This document shows positions 1 through 9,311 of a stretch of 64,000 nt of DNA, in pieces. The stretch is from Eutreptiella sp. 'Long Island Sound 2002' (taxonomy: Eukaryota > Euglenozoa > Euglenophyceae > Eutreptiales > Eutreptiaceae). The translations under genes were made by a program, and so were the position numbers. Under the pieces are notes generated by a model. The model had not been told where the DNA came from. It searched no databases and was given only the letters and a program-made list of their open reading frames with translations. Location: NCBI GenBank assembly GCA_964036045.1, contig OZ038384.1, forward strand, positions 24,791,000-24,854,999. The letters run 5' to 3'. How positions within the stretch are numbered: the first letter of the stretch is position 1; each line of letters begins with the position of its first letter.

Positions 1-129
1 AGTGAAATCGTTAAAAATCGACGAAACCACGCGGGAAATCGTCATTTTTATACATAACTCAAAGTTGCAGACAAGGGCAAAGGAAGCGGACTTCAAAAAC
101 AAGGTTGCGCAAGCGTAAAGGGCTTTTGA

Positions 130-640
130 AAAAGAAGGTATGAGCCGTTGTTTTTTTAAGTTCTAAAGGAAATTTTTGCACAGTTGCATCAAAGTTTTTA
201 TAAACTTCAGAGAAAAGTATTCAAATTCAACCCACACCACAGAGCAGGTCAACAACCCACCTCTCAGGTATGTCAGTGTCATCTCACACGCACGCATTGC
301 GTTTGTGTTGGTTGCTTCGTCAAAACGTTAGGGTTGTCAACGCTGTGTTCGTTGGGGGGTCGGGTGTTCCTCTCTCGTGCTCTGCACAGGTCAAAACAGG
401 AAAGAAAGGTATGCGATGCGAATGGAGCGCACAGCGCGCACGTAGGGTTAGAATATGCGCTGTGCTCGCGATGCATGTGCCTAATCGAGGCATTCACACA
501 CTGTGACGCTTTCCCTGTACCCCATTTCACCCTTGTTCTCTCTTCACAGGTAAGTAAAGAAAGTGTTTGTTCGTGTGTAGCCGTAGCGTTAAAGTAGGGT
601 TGCTTAAAACGCCTAGGCTTGTTTTGTGTTCGCTTCACTT
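130..640 (+). repeat. Leader-like repeat with periodic splice-donor-like motifs
   Basis: Donor-like GTATG, GTAAG or GTGAG motifs occur at about 138, 268, 409, 550 and 661, spaced 111 to 141 bases. Two follow a pyrimidine-rich CAG directly (CAG|GTATGT at 265-273 and CAG|GTAAGT at 547-555), so acceptor and donor are fused. The stretch from 547 to about 625, which contains GCGTTAAAGTAGGGTTG, matches the inverted complement of about 33,341-33,410. That second copy lies upstream of LINE-1, so I infer that this is the 5' leader of another LINE copy on the plus strand. It is not an ordinary exon: no long ATG ORF is present. Confidence 0.5.
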
Positions 641-2216
641 TGGCATCCACACGATGCATGGTGAGTAAGGTAGGTTAGCCCAGGAGGAGCTCACCTCCTG
701 GTTGAGTCAGTTTGGAAACGGTGTGGAATTGGTCTGCCTCCCTTCCCTGCGTGCACATGATGCATTGAAGGGTAGGCCACGCGAATTGCGCACGGTAAAC
801 CTTGTTTAGGTTACCCAGGGGCTCCTCGGTACGTTCTTTAAGAGAACCTGAGGAGTCTCTTAACGCTTGCTTGCTTGACAGGGCGTGTTTGCGGACAGTG
901 TATTATAGGTCACACTGAGAAGCGTATAATACGTGGAGTGTGGCTTGGTTCCTCCGCCGCAAACACCCCTTCATTTGCCTCTGTTGTACAGGTGGGAGAG
1001 GTTCAGGATGATTGGTGCACGCAGCAGCTGCCTCCGGCGGCCATCTCATTTTTCTGCCCCAGCTGAACAGGGGCGCTGGTCACAAATCAATTGACCGTGC
1101 CTCAGCCAGGAGTGGCGAGGGCAGTTCCACTTCATCGACATCTGCGCTGTGGACGCAACAAGAGCACCCCTTCCCTCCAAGCCCTAGCAGGGAAACGTGT
1201 TGTGACGTCCCTGTTAGGCCACAGTTGCTTAGCAGCGCTGTGTTCTCTTGTCTTCTTCACAGGAGGGTCATTAGGACCCGAGACATCTTTCGCCGCAACA
1301 CCAAGTAGCGTGTATAGGGGTTAGGGTCAGCAGGCCTGGCAGGAGTTGAGTGCAAGTGATGAGTGCTCACCCTGCCTTCGAAGGCCGCTGCTGGCGTTAG
1401 TGAGTGTAGTGTAGTGGTGTCTCCTGTCCCGCGTGCTTTTCCTCGTGGGCAGGGGAGTGCGTTAGCTTTTGGCCTGTAGCAAGAATGGGCGTTTTGTATG
1501 CCCTTAGCACACTTGGCCACCCCTCCCCTCTAGTAGGTAGGGCTTTTGCCGTCTTCCCCCAAGGATAGGCGCCGGCACAGAAATTGGGCGTCATAGGAGT
1601 GGTAATAGTACCTGATTAGGACCTTCGGTCCGACGTCAGCGAAGCCCGGTCTCCGGGAGCCACGCCAGGGAGAGAAGTGAGACACACACAGACATACGAA
1701 GCACACATAGGGGTATGGTAAACCCTGTAAGGAAGGGTAGAACCCCATGGGTCTGGACCAGTCAGGGGTCCTAACTGTGGGCTCGCTTGTCCCCAAGGAG
1801 GGAAGACACACCTTGCCTCATAACACCTTGCTTGTCATTCCCCCCTGGTGTAGTAAGCCACCGTTCTTCGTTGGCTCCACAGAGTCATTACATCAGGGCA
1901 GTCCCCATGCAACACATGGTCAACAAGGCATACACTCGCTGGGTGGCTGCAATCCTGATAAGCGGCCACATGGCCCACGCTGGAATCCACAGGCATGGGT
2001 CTGCAGGGCACAGACAGGGTCAGTGCAGTGCTCAGTAAGCAGTAGTCTGTGAAAAAAACCAATGGCCTTCGGCCAGGGAGTGGTTGTCACAGGGGGCTAA
2101 CGGTCCTGTCCTGCGATGCAATGCGGGGCAACTGTGATAACTGCTCTTACACCCATACACAGGCACGTCTGCAGAAAAGTGCTCACTGCACCTGTCAGTA
2201 GACTGACACAGGGAAA
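641..2216. other. Non-coding stretch, no gene seen
   Basis: Only short chance ORFs are present, and no RNA gene or clear repeat was recognised. Acceptor-like CAG sites follow pyrimidine tracts near 989 and 1,258. The part next to 2,217 should hold the polypurine tract and 3' LTR of Gypsy-1. The coding strand there is purine-rich over the pol stop codon (plus strand 2,220-2,230), but I could not find an LTR partner. Confidence 0.4.
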
Positions 2217-5200
2217 TTAGTTTCTTTTCTTACGCTGGGACATAGTCTCAGCACGGGTTAGGAGCTGCCTCTCGTTGTTCTCAACGAGGTAAGTGCGGAA
2301 GATGGGGTTGATACTCGCATCTGGTTGTATGAAGGCTGACATAGGTTCCCAGGTTGCCTCAGATAACCCAAAGCCATCCCACAGGGTTGAGAATTTCCAG
2401 CCCTGTTTATACTGGTGGCAAGCAATACCTGCAACCACGTAGTAACCATCGACTGCCATCTCATCGGCAGTCATCTCTTCGAGTTCGTCTGCCTCCTCTG
2501 GACTGGCAGCGTTGTCCAGGTCTATACGCTCAACCTCACTGTTGCTGAGGCGCCACTCATCCCAAGACAAGTCGTCAGGGGAGTGATAGTGCCTCAACTG
2601 CTTAGGTGCACACAGCAGTTCACCACCTAGACGTGGACTGCGTCTGACATGGATCCTGGATCCATCTATCCTGATGATACGATAGGGTCCAAAGTAAGGG
2701 TCCTGTAGGCAGTTACGTGGCCAGGAGGGTAGGCGTGAATGGTGTACCAAAACAAGGTCACCAACCTTGAAGCTGGCAGGTCGCCGTAGGCGGTTCCGTC
2801 GGCTCTGTTCACGGTCACCAATGTGTCTCAGGTTAGTACCAGCCTGGTTAGCCAGAGACTGCTTGTGTTCCAGCCAATCTCCCACAGGGCTCTTGAAGTC
2901 CTCAGGAAAGGGGGTTTTGAAGAACCAAGCAGGTCGTCCTCCATGGAACAGTTCGTGGGGGGTGAAACCCGTAGAAGAGATCCGCTGTGAGTTCATGGTC
3001 AGCACTGCCCAGGGCACTAGGCGTACCGAGTCCTTGGTGCGCTCCTGTTTCATCAGGATTCTTAAGTTTTGCTCCACCACACGGTTGTGTCTCTTACAGA
3101 GAGGGTTAGACGTGTGGGTATAGGGCACACCTGTGGTTACCTCCACGTTGAGGGCATTTAGCACTCGTTTGTACCACCCAGTGTCACTGCGGATGCGTAC
3201 ATCCTCATCAGAGTGCACCTGCTTAGGTGCTCCATAGGGTTCGAACCATTGTTCGACCAACATTTTCACAGTCTGCTCACCTGTTATTTTCTTATTGCAA
3301 GGAAACACACGGCTGAAGCGAGATAGACCACAGGTGACCACGAGGCAACTATCATAGCCGCCAACGCGTGGTAGGCCGTGGATGAAATCCAAGTAGAGAA
3401 GAGATTTAGCACAATAGGGTATGGGTAAGCTGGAGATCAGGGCCCTATCCCTACTGTCGCTCTGCTTGCTGGCATGACAGCCACAAGCATCCACAATGGT
3501 CTGCATACGCGACCTCAGTTCAGTCAGGGTTAGACTAGAGTAGAAACACTCACGGAAGAAGTCCACTGAGCGATTAGCGCCAGTGTGACCAGAACTGAGA
3601 TGGGACCACTGTAGGCACCCATCCAGTCGTGCCTCAGGCACCACAATTCGGTCCTCGTAGAAGAGGTATTGATTGTTTTTATACCACTGGTGCCCGTCAA
3701 TGACACGGGGTTCGAGACCAGTGCTGAGGGTTTGGAGAATTTCTTCATACTCTGACTGATAGTCGGTTAGACTCCAACCCTCCAGGATTCCAGCAGTGCG
3801 CATGGACAGGTCAAGCTGGACATCCATACGCTGGAAAGGCTCTCTGGCGAGCGCCTCAGAGCTCTCGCCAATAAGCGCATCGAAGTTGTTGCGCGATATA
3901 TAGTCAGACAGTTCATTCTTTATCCTGGGGATATGATGCACTGTCAGCCTGAACTGGCTCAGGTAAGTCCACAACCGTTTTAGCTTTGCTTTCTCTGGTG
4001 GTGGGCCCTTCTGAAAAGACTTCACAGGCTCCTGGTCACACAGCCAGACAATAGGGTTAGATCCCAGGAGTCGGGATTGTGACGATAGCACCAACATACC
4101 GGCCAGGAGTTCCTGGTCATAGGTGCTGTAATTGGAACGCGCTTGGTTCCATTTCCAATTCCAGTGTCCCAGTGGCACCAGTCGCCACTCACTGATAGGA
4201 TAGTCATGTTTCAACGAACCATGACGGTTCAGTCCAGTAGTACGATAATGGCAGTGGGTTAGTTCAGCGGGGTTAAGCTCCTGCCATTGGTAGATCGTAC
4301 CTCCCCCCCCTACATCACTGGCATCAGTGATCAGGACTATCTCGCCCTCAGGGCGGGGCACTCCCAGGCAGTTGGAGGAGGCAATCTTCTTCTTCAACTC
4401 CTGGAAACACTCTTCCTCTCTGGAGGTCCACCTCCAGGGAGTAGTTTTCTTGATTAGGTCAGTGAGGTGTGCAGAGGAGTAAGTAAACTTGTGGATGTGA
4501 CGCCGATAGACATTACAGGCGCCCACAAAACTCCTCACATCGTGTAGGCCCTTCTTAGGGTCATCGCAAATCTGCATGTCCTGTAGGGGCTGCATCCTAG
4601 ATGCGGCTGGTTTCCACCAGCTATACCCCACGTCGAAACCCAAATACTCCATCTCCTCTTTCATAAACTCACTTTTTTCGAGTTTGATTCGGAGATGGTT
4701 TTCTTGACAGACAATGAAAAATTCACGAAGGAGAAGGACATGGTCCTCTTTGGTATTAGTACCCAAACTCACGTCGTCGATGTGAGCCTCCATTTCTGCA
4801 CCCCAAGAGATCAACTCTTGTACTAGAGGCCTGCGCCTCAGTATGTACAAAATTTTGTTCATAAGCTCCTGGAAGAGCGCTGGGGCATTAGCCACCCCGA
4901 AAGGCATAACCTTCCACTTGAAGACACAACCCTTAGGGGTTATAAAGGCCAACAGCTCCTGAGCTGCGGCGGTTAGGTCCACCTCCCAGAAACCAGAGGG
5001 TTTGTCCATTTTGGTCTTGTACCTGCATTTGGCATCACGCTCCAGGGTGTTTTCCATGTTAGGAATACTCCCTGAGTGGTTCTGGGTTTTCTTGTTGACC
5101 TCACCATAGTCTACAACCAGACGTAGGGCAGTCGACCCTGGTTTGGCAACAAGGAAACAGGGACTCCAGTGATGGGGATAGTCCCCATGCTTATACTCTT

Positions 5201-6182
5201 GAACGAGGCCAGCATCAATGCATTCCTGGATCTGGCGCTCGATTTCTTCAACCTGTTCCTGTGGAGCGGGATAGGGACGACGCCTCACTCCCGTCTTTTC
5301 AAATTCTGGTTTCAATTTCAGGTCCATCTGGACCAGTTTTTTATAAGAAAGGGGAGGCGGCAAGGCGCCGAACACCTCCTCATAGGTTATCAGCAGTTTC
5401 TTCAGGCGGGGGTCAAGGTTAAGACTCTCGAGTTTCTGAAGGAAATCCTCCTCAGCATGGAGGTTGCTTTTTCCATGTTCTTTCTTTTTCTGCCGATCAG
5501 CAGTTTCGGCAGGCACAGAACCATCGTCCCACTCAGGGGGACATTGCTGCCCATAGTGCAGAGAATACACTAGAGGTATCTCAGGATCAGGCAGCGTATA
5601 GGACTCATCGTCCTCCTCAGACCAGATGGAGGATTTCCGGGTCTGTCTGAGGTATTGCAGCCGCTCTTGGCGCTCAATACCTTCGGCCTTCAGGTACAAC
5701 AGCCGCCGGAGTTCCTGAGTGTCATGCTCAGACAATGGCATGTTATTAGCAGCAGGCTGCGCCAGAGCATCAGCACTCCGGGCCACGGGTTCACCTGTGT
5801 GCATAGGCTGCATGTATAGTACTGGCTTCCCAACAGGGGAAGCGGGTTCAGAGGTTGACTCTAGATCTACCTCCTCTAGCAACAGCTGGGCTAGGAAGGC
5901 ACTATGTTTTAGGTCAACACAGCTGGGATCAACGGAAGGAATTGTGCTGGCGATCTCAGACAGTTGGTCGTCAGCATCCTTTTTTACAGCTGCAGGTTCC
6001 AGATAGTCATCGGGAGACTCACACCCTGTAAGTGTGGCAGATAGGTGCTCAGGAGATCCATTTTTGAGATCATAAAGGGTCAGGCCACGATTTCCGGCCA
6101 TGGCCTCTTTCAGTAGCAACTGGTCTAGGTCACACAGGGTACAGGATTGAGAGATCCATCGACGATGGACAGGAAACTGGCC
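2217..6182 (-). CDS. pol: Gypsy-1 pol: reverse transcriptase, RNase H, integrase, chromodomain
   Basis: About 1,320 codons, open immediately after a TGA and with no ATG at the front, so it is probably entered by a -1 shift from the protease frame. Approximate domains: linker 1-260; reverse transcriptase 290-480 with the metal-binding box HIDD (Tyr replaced by His); RNase H from about 610 (TDASDVGGGG); integrase with an HH zinc region near 840, first Asp in YLDFIHG near 932 and second Asp in HSDEDV near 990; chromodomain about 1,245-1,290, followed by a basic tail. The residue expected to be the integrase Glu reads Lys (PLCKRHNR, near 1,028), so integration activity may be lost. The product would copy element RNA into cDNA, and the chromodomain would steer insertion to marked chromatin. 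Confidence 0.92.
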   Translation of the reverse strand, partial: GQFPVHRRWISQSCTLCDLDQLLLKEAMAGNRGLTLYDLKNGSPEHLSATLTGCESPDDYLEPAAVKKDADDQLSEIASTIPSVDPSCVDLKHSAFLAQLLLEEVDLESTSEPASPVGKPVLYMQPMHTGEPVARSADALAQPAANNMPLSEHDTQELRRLLYLKAEGIERQERLQYLRQTRKSSIWSEEDDESYTLPDPEIPLVYSLHYGQQCPPEWDDGSVPAETADRQKKKEHGKSNLHAEEDFLQKLESLNLDPRLKKLLITYEEVFGALPPPLSYKKLVQMDLKLKPEFEKTGVRRRPYPAPQEQVEEIERQIQECIDAGLVQEYKHGDYPHHWSPCFLVAKPGSTALRLVVDYGEVNKKTQNHSGSIPNMENTLERDAKCRYKTKMDKPSGFWEVDLTAAAQELLAFITPKGCVFKWKVMPFGVANAPALFQELMNKILYILRRRPLVQELISWGAEMEAHIDDVSLGTNTKEDHVLLLREFFIVCQENHLRIKLEKSEFMKEEMEYLGFDVGYSWWKPAASRMQPLQDMQICDDPKKGLHDVRSFVGACNVYRRHIHKFTYSSAHLTDLIKKTTPWRWTSREEECFQELKKKIASSNCLGVPRPEGEIVLITDASDVGGGGTIYQWQELNPAELTHCHYRTTGLNRHGSLKHDYPISEWRLVPLGHWNWKWNQARSNYSTYDQELLAGMLVLSSQSRLLGSNPIVWLCDQEPVKSFQKGPPPEKAKLKRLWTYLSQFRLTVHHIPRIKNELSDYISRNNFDALIGESSEALAREPFQRMDVQLDLSMRTAGILEGWSLTDYQSEYEEILQTLSTGLEPRVIDGHQWYKNNQYLFYEDRIVVPEARLDGCLQWSHLSSGHTGANRSVDFFRECFYSSLTLTELRSRMQTIVDACGCHASKQSDSRDRALISSLPIPYCAKSLLYLDFIHGLPRVGGYDSCLVVTCGLSRFSRVFPCNKKITGEQTVKMLVEQWFEPYGAPKQVHSDEDVRIRSDTGWYKRVLNALNVEVTTGVPYTHTSNPLCKRHNRVVEQNLRILMKQERTKDSVRLVPWAVLTMNSQRISSTGFTPHELFHGGRPAWFFKTPFPEDFKSPVGDWLEHKQSLANQAGTNLRHIGDREQSRRNRLRRPASFKVGDLVLVHHSRLPSWPRNCLQDPYFGPYRIIRIDGSRIHVRRSPRLGGELLCAPKQLRHYHSPDDLSWDEWRLSNSEVERIDLDNAASPEEADELEEMTADEMAVDGYYVVAGIACHQYKQGWKFSTLWDGFGLSEATWEPMSAFIQPDASINPIFRTYLVENNERQLLTRAETMSQRKKRN

Positions 6183-6834
6183 CACTCAGGGGCCTGCATA
6201 GCTGTGTCTGAGTCCTCAGGCACATAGATGGGGCCGTCGGAGAGTTGCACTCTTCCCAAGGTCATTCGATCTACCATACGGCGCCAGTAAGCATGTTCAC
6301 CAGAGCAGCCCCAGTCAGGGGTGCACATAACAACCCTTCCTCCCTCATAAGCGATTTCGGTTAGAACCTTCGCGAGCAGGGAGAAGGGAGGGTTAGCATA
6401 CGCTAGGCCCATTGCTTTCCAGAAGAAACAGAAAGCATTGTTCAGTTGTTTCGAGCAGTACAACTGCATGATGTGCTGTTGTTGGCTCGCAAACGATTCC
6501 ACCTGGATCTCATCCAGGTTAACCTGAAGGGCCGCCAGTCCATTTTCAAGAACGTGACGGGCCAATTGGTAGTTTTCAGTACCATAGTTAGTCTTGGATG
6601 CGTGGCGCAGCCCAGACTCTTTTCGTCCTGACAGCTCCAAAGGTACGGAGAATAGCCCACTGCCAAAGTCGCAGTGCAAAGAATAGGGGCGCTGGAGGGA
6701 CAGCATTTTTACCTGGGGGTTTCTTCGTAGGAAGTCGGTGCCAATGACGATGTCAAAGGCGTCGGTGTCCAGCACTCTGCAGTGTTGGGTCAGGGTTTCG
6801 TCGCCCAGACATATAGTCACATCGACCCCCCCCC
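6125..6834 (-). CDS. Gypsy-1 protease C-terminal half and linker (frame-split)
   Basis: The reading continues the retropepsin fold: a stretch with DIVIGTDFL is the usual second half of an aspartyl protease, and about 180 residues without recognised domains follow. This frame meets the N-terminal protease frame at the run of nine G (plus-strand C at 6,826-6,834). A one-base change in that run would join them. Downstream it overlaps the pol frame by 57 bases, and pol lies in the -1 frame. I saw no classical slippery heptamer in the overlap. The apparent start inside the G run is an artefact of the frame break. Confidence 0.75.
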
Positions 6835-7019
6835 AAGGAATGGATGGTACGCTCATCCCCTACTCTTATGGCCACGGTCTTAGTTTTCTTGAAAGTCTTT
6901 AGCAGGCGCCGGGCCACTTTGGAACGTGTTGCACCGGTGTCAAGCACCGCTTGAAAAACCTGATCCCCGATTTTCACGAGGATCCAGAAAACCAAGTCCT
7001 CCTCTTCGGAGCCGCCCCC
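6826..7019 (-). CDS. Gypsy-1 protease N-terminal half after in-frame UAG
   Basis: In phase with gag and separated from it only by the TAG at 7,020-7,022, the reading gives an acidic linker followed by an aspartyl-protease active site, AVLDTGATRS. There is no ATG before the active site, so production as a Gag-Pro fusion by UAG readthrough is the simple explanation. The reading then runs into a G9 tract, where the protease breaks frame. The family role is known: the enzyme cuts Gag and Pol polyproteins inside the particle. Confidence 0.75.
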
Positions 7020-7022
7020 CTA
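7020..7022 (-). other. Gag stop codon, candidate UAG readthrough site
   Basis: On the minus strand the codons read GAG GAG TAG GGG GGC GGC TCC, with gag and protease in the same phase on either side. A UAG followed by G and a G-rich spacer resembles the arrangement at the gag-pol border of mammalian gammaretroviruses, which use readthrough. That similarity is an inference; whether a downstream pseudoknot forms was not tested. Confidence 0.55.
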
Positions 7023-8411
7023 CTCCTCATCAGGGAACTTGACATCCACCCCTGCAGCAATGAGGGACTTGGCCATCCAGGCCAAGCGCCTCTTCTTGGA
7101 ATTATTCCCCTCAGGGGTAGCGTTATCCCCTTGGGGGCGCTTCTTGGGGTCACCTGCGGCAGGAGCGGGTGTAGCGGCAGGAGTGGGTGTAGCAACGGGC
7201 GCTGATGCACGCCTCTGGGGGTTAGGGGGTCCATTTTTGCCACCCCCCTTGCCACCTCCTTTACCACCTTTATCCCCATTCGAGGGATTTCTGGCGGGCG
7301 TTTGGGTCTTCTGGCGTTCCGCCTCCTGACGCTTGAGTTTGTCACTCTGGCATTTCTTGATGTGGCATTCGTCCTCGTAGTGACGACGTTTGCCACAGTA
7401 ACCACAGGTGATGGTACACCTGAAATGGTCCTGATGGGTCACAGGTTTCCCATCTTTGGTATGCTGCTGACGTTTCATCTGCAGCATACAGCCACTGCGG
7501 AGATCGCAGTCAGAGGCATGACAAGGTCCCCCCTTGTCATTGACAGGTTTGCAGTAGAACAGGGGGGGTGTACCTGCATCAGGTTTAACCTCATTCATGG
7601 CACGTAGGTTGCCCCTCCCTTTACCACCTCCCTGGTTGGTGTTGGTAGGATTTTTAGGCCCTTTCCCTTCGCCACGTTCGGGGGTAGGGGTACCACCTCG
7701 ACCCAAATGCTTATTGAGGAATTTCTCCATGTGGGAGTCATTCTCTCTCTCAAGAGCTAGCTCAATCAAGAGGTCCACCAGTTCATCGTACGAGTGGGTC
7801 CTGCTCTCCCTCTCAGAGGTGGAGCGGCAATCATCCCACGTACGTTGGGGGATCTTACTCATGAGCCACAGGTGGGGCTCAGTGGCTCCGTAGGAGCCCA
7901 CGTTCATCCTCGAAAACAGGTACTCCAAGTCGCACACATATTCAGAAATTCGCGCAGCGGATGGAAACTCAGGGAGCACAGGTAGCTCCTCGATCTGTGT
8001 GCGTACGCTGAGGTCAGTCTCATAGACTGGGAATGTTTTCTCCAACCTCAGGAGTACCTCTGCCCAGGTAGAACAGGCTTTCACAATCTGTTTCACCTGT
8101 TTTTGCAAAAATTTCCTTTTGCATGAGCATTTCAGCAGTGAGCATTTGGTGGCCACATCCACATGGGATTGGCCAGTCAGCAAAAGGAACTCTGCAAATT
8201 CTTCTGCCCGTTCATGCAGATTTTTGGGGTCGAACTCCGGCAGTTCCAGCTGGATGTTCGCCTGGGCAATAGGTCTGCCCGTCTTCCCACCCCCCAGAGT
8301 TAGGCCTGAAGGCGACACGCCGGCAAGAGGTGCCAGGGCTGACAGCCCTCTTTTTCTCAATCTCTGTGACAGGCACATCCTGTAGTTCAGCCATAGGCAC
8401 TGTCCTGGCAC
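7020..8411 (-). CDS. gag: Gypsy-1 Gag: capsid and zinc knuckle
   Basis: A helical capsid-like region of the retrotransposon Gag type (residues about 55-260 of the open frame; IQLELPEFDP near its start) is followed by a Gly/Pro/Lys-rich linker. Next comes a zinc knuckle CGYCGKRRHYEDEC (C-x2-C-x4-H-x4-C), then a Lys/Gly-rich basic tail ending FPDEE before the TAG. The product would form the particle and bind element RNA. The first about 25 codons look out of frame; the true N-terminus is the overlapping upstream ORF, joined by a +1 change between 8,330 and 8,411. Confidence 0.85.
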   Translation of the reverse strand: MPGQCLWLNYRMCLSQRLRKRGLSALAPLAGVSPSGLTLGGGKTGRPIAQANIQLELPEFDPKNLHERAEEFAEFLLLTGQSHVDVATKCSLLKCSCKRKFLQKQVKQIVKACSTWAEVLLRLEKTFPVYETDLSVRTQIEELPVLPEFPSAARISEYVCDLEYLFSRMNVGSYGATEPHLWLMSKIPQRTWDDCRSTSERESRTHSYDELVDLLIELALERENDSHMEKFLNKHLGRGGTPTPERGEGKGPKNPTNTNQGGGKGRGNLRAMNEVKPDAGTPPLFYCKPVNDKGGPCHASDCDLRSGCMLQMKRQQHTKDGKPVTHQDHFRCTITCGYCGKRRHYEDECHIKKCQSDKLKRQEAERQKTQTPARNPSNGDKGGKGGGKGGGKNGPPNPQRRASAPVATPTPAATPAPAAGDPKKRPQGDNATPEGNNSKKRRLAWMAKSLIAAGVDVKFPDEE

Positions 8412-9228
8412 GGGGGTGAAAGGGGCTGGGGCAGGTGACCTTAGGCAACAGCCTTGAGACCCTTGATCTCTTAAGATCTTCGGCCAGGGTACTCAGTCCG
8501 GGAGAGGAGAAGGACAACTCTGGCTTGGGTAAGGGTTCTGCAATACCCAGTTTTGCCTTAATGGCCTCCGATAGGGCCGTCACATCTGGATCCTCTGATC
8601 CAGACAGGAGTTTGGCCAGCAGTTCGGCCGTATGATCCAGGGCACCGTAGGTTGGCCTTGGATGATGTTGTTCCTTTACTCGAGTCGGGCCCACTTGGGG
8701 AGCCCTTGGGGTTGGACAACATGCTCTTGGATACTCGGGTCTCGGTCGTCTTGGCACGGATGCTGTCTCGGCTCTGTCGAACGGCGGGCCAGAGCGCGCG
8801 TAGGACCCTAGGTCTGTACGTGGTATGGATCCATGTACTGCCAATGGCTCCTCTCCATCTTCTCGACGAATGGATTTGTAGTACTCCTCATGGAGGATGT
8901 ATTCATCCATTTTCTTCCTCAGTTCCTCATACTCCTCAGGGCCTTCAATCGCTGTTGAGGATGAAGCCGGACAGTTGGATATGGATACTGAGGCTGCTAC
9001 GCATCTGTGGAGATGACTGAAGCTGTCTCCACCGTGGGCCGCTAAGGCCTCGGTGGTAAGGCCTTTTTTTTCTTCCGCCCTTCTGCGTTCTGGATCTCCT
9101 TGGGACCCAGATGCGCCACTGAGATGTTGTGGAGCTCGATAAGGTGGTTCACTCATAGGGTGGGCCATGCTGCCCATTTGCACTTGGACAGTTCTGATGG
9201 GCCAGGTCTTGACGCTTGGCGTGGACAT
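8212..9228 (-). CDS. Gypsy-1 Gag N-terminal region
   Basis: This open frame starts at an ATG at 9,226-9,228, about 70 bases inside the primer-binding site. It is rich in charged and Pro residues, has no domain I recognise, and contains a Glu/Lys-rich helical stretch (residues about 85-115). Reading quality drops after EIEKKRAVS, and the other frame then continues into capsid sequence, so the two ORFs probably form one Gag. The switch lies by an A-rich string (GAAAAAGAGGG), which could be a slip site or an indel. Confidence 0.7.
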   Translation of the reverse strand: MSTPSVKTWPIRTVQVQMGSMAHPMSEPPYRAPQHLSGASGSQGDPERRRAEEKKGLTTEALAAHGGDSFSHLHRCVAASVSISNCPASSSTAIEGPEEYEELRKKMDEYILHEEYYKSIRREDGEEPLAVHGSIPRTDLGSYARSGPPFDRAETASVPRRPRPEYPRACCPTPRAPQVGPTRVKEQHHPRPTYGALDHTAELLAKLLSGSEDPDVTALSEAIKAKLGIAEPLPKPELSFSSPGLSTLAEDLKRSRVSRLLPKVTCPSPFHPRARTVPMAELQDVPVTEIEKKRAVSPGTSCRRVAFRPNSGGWEDGQTYCPGEHPAGTAGVRPQKSA

Positions 9229-9299
9229 GATGAACTTGGTGTTGAGCTTTGTGTGCTGCACTTCTTCTCAGGGTCGGTTCAAAAGGTCACAAGGGACTG

Positions 9300-9311
9300 T
9301 CTCTGCTACCA
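9300..9311 (-). other. Primer-binding site for initiator tRNA-Met
   Basis: The minus strand reads TGGTAGCAGAGA. Eleven of its 12 bases match TGGTAGCAGAGG, the complement of a vertebrate-type initiator tRNA-Met 3' end with CCA. It lies about 70 bases upstream of the gag ATG, the place expected for a primer-binding site. First-strand DNA synthesis would start here. The bases just beyond (9,312 upward) should then be the end of the 5' LTR. Confidence 0.7.

Larger units (their letters stand above)
2217..9311 (-). mobile_element. Gypsy-1: Ty3/Gypsy-type LTR retroelement with chromodomain (internal region)
   Basis: On the minus strand the order is primer-binding site, gag, protease, reverse transcriptase, RNase H, integrase, chromodomain, which is the Ty3/Gypsy order. 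The reading is broken into five segments by a frame change in gag (8,212-8,411), an in-frame UAG at 7,020-7,022, a G9 run inside the protease (6,826-6,834) and a -1 shift before pol (6,125-6,182). Some of these may be programmed recoding, others decay. LTRs were not identified on either side. The codon pattern and moderate GC content differ sharply from the GC-rich LINE DNA next door. Confidence 0.9.
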
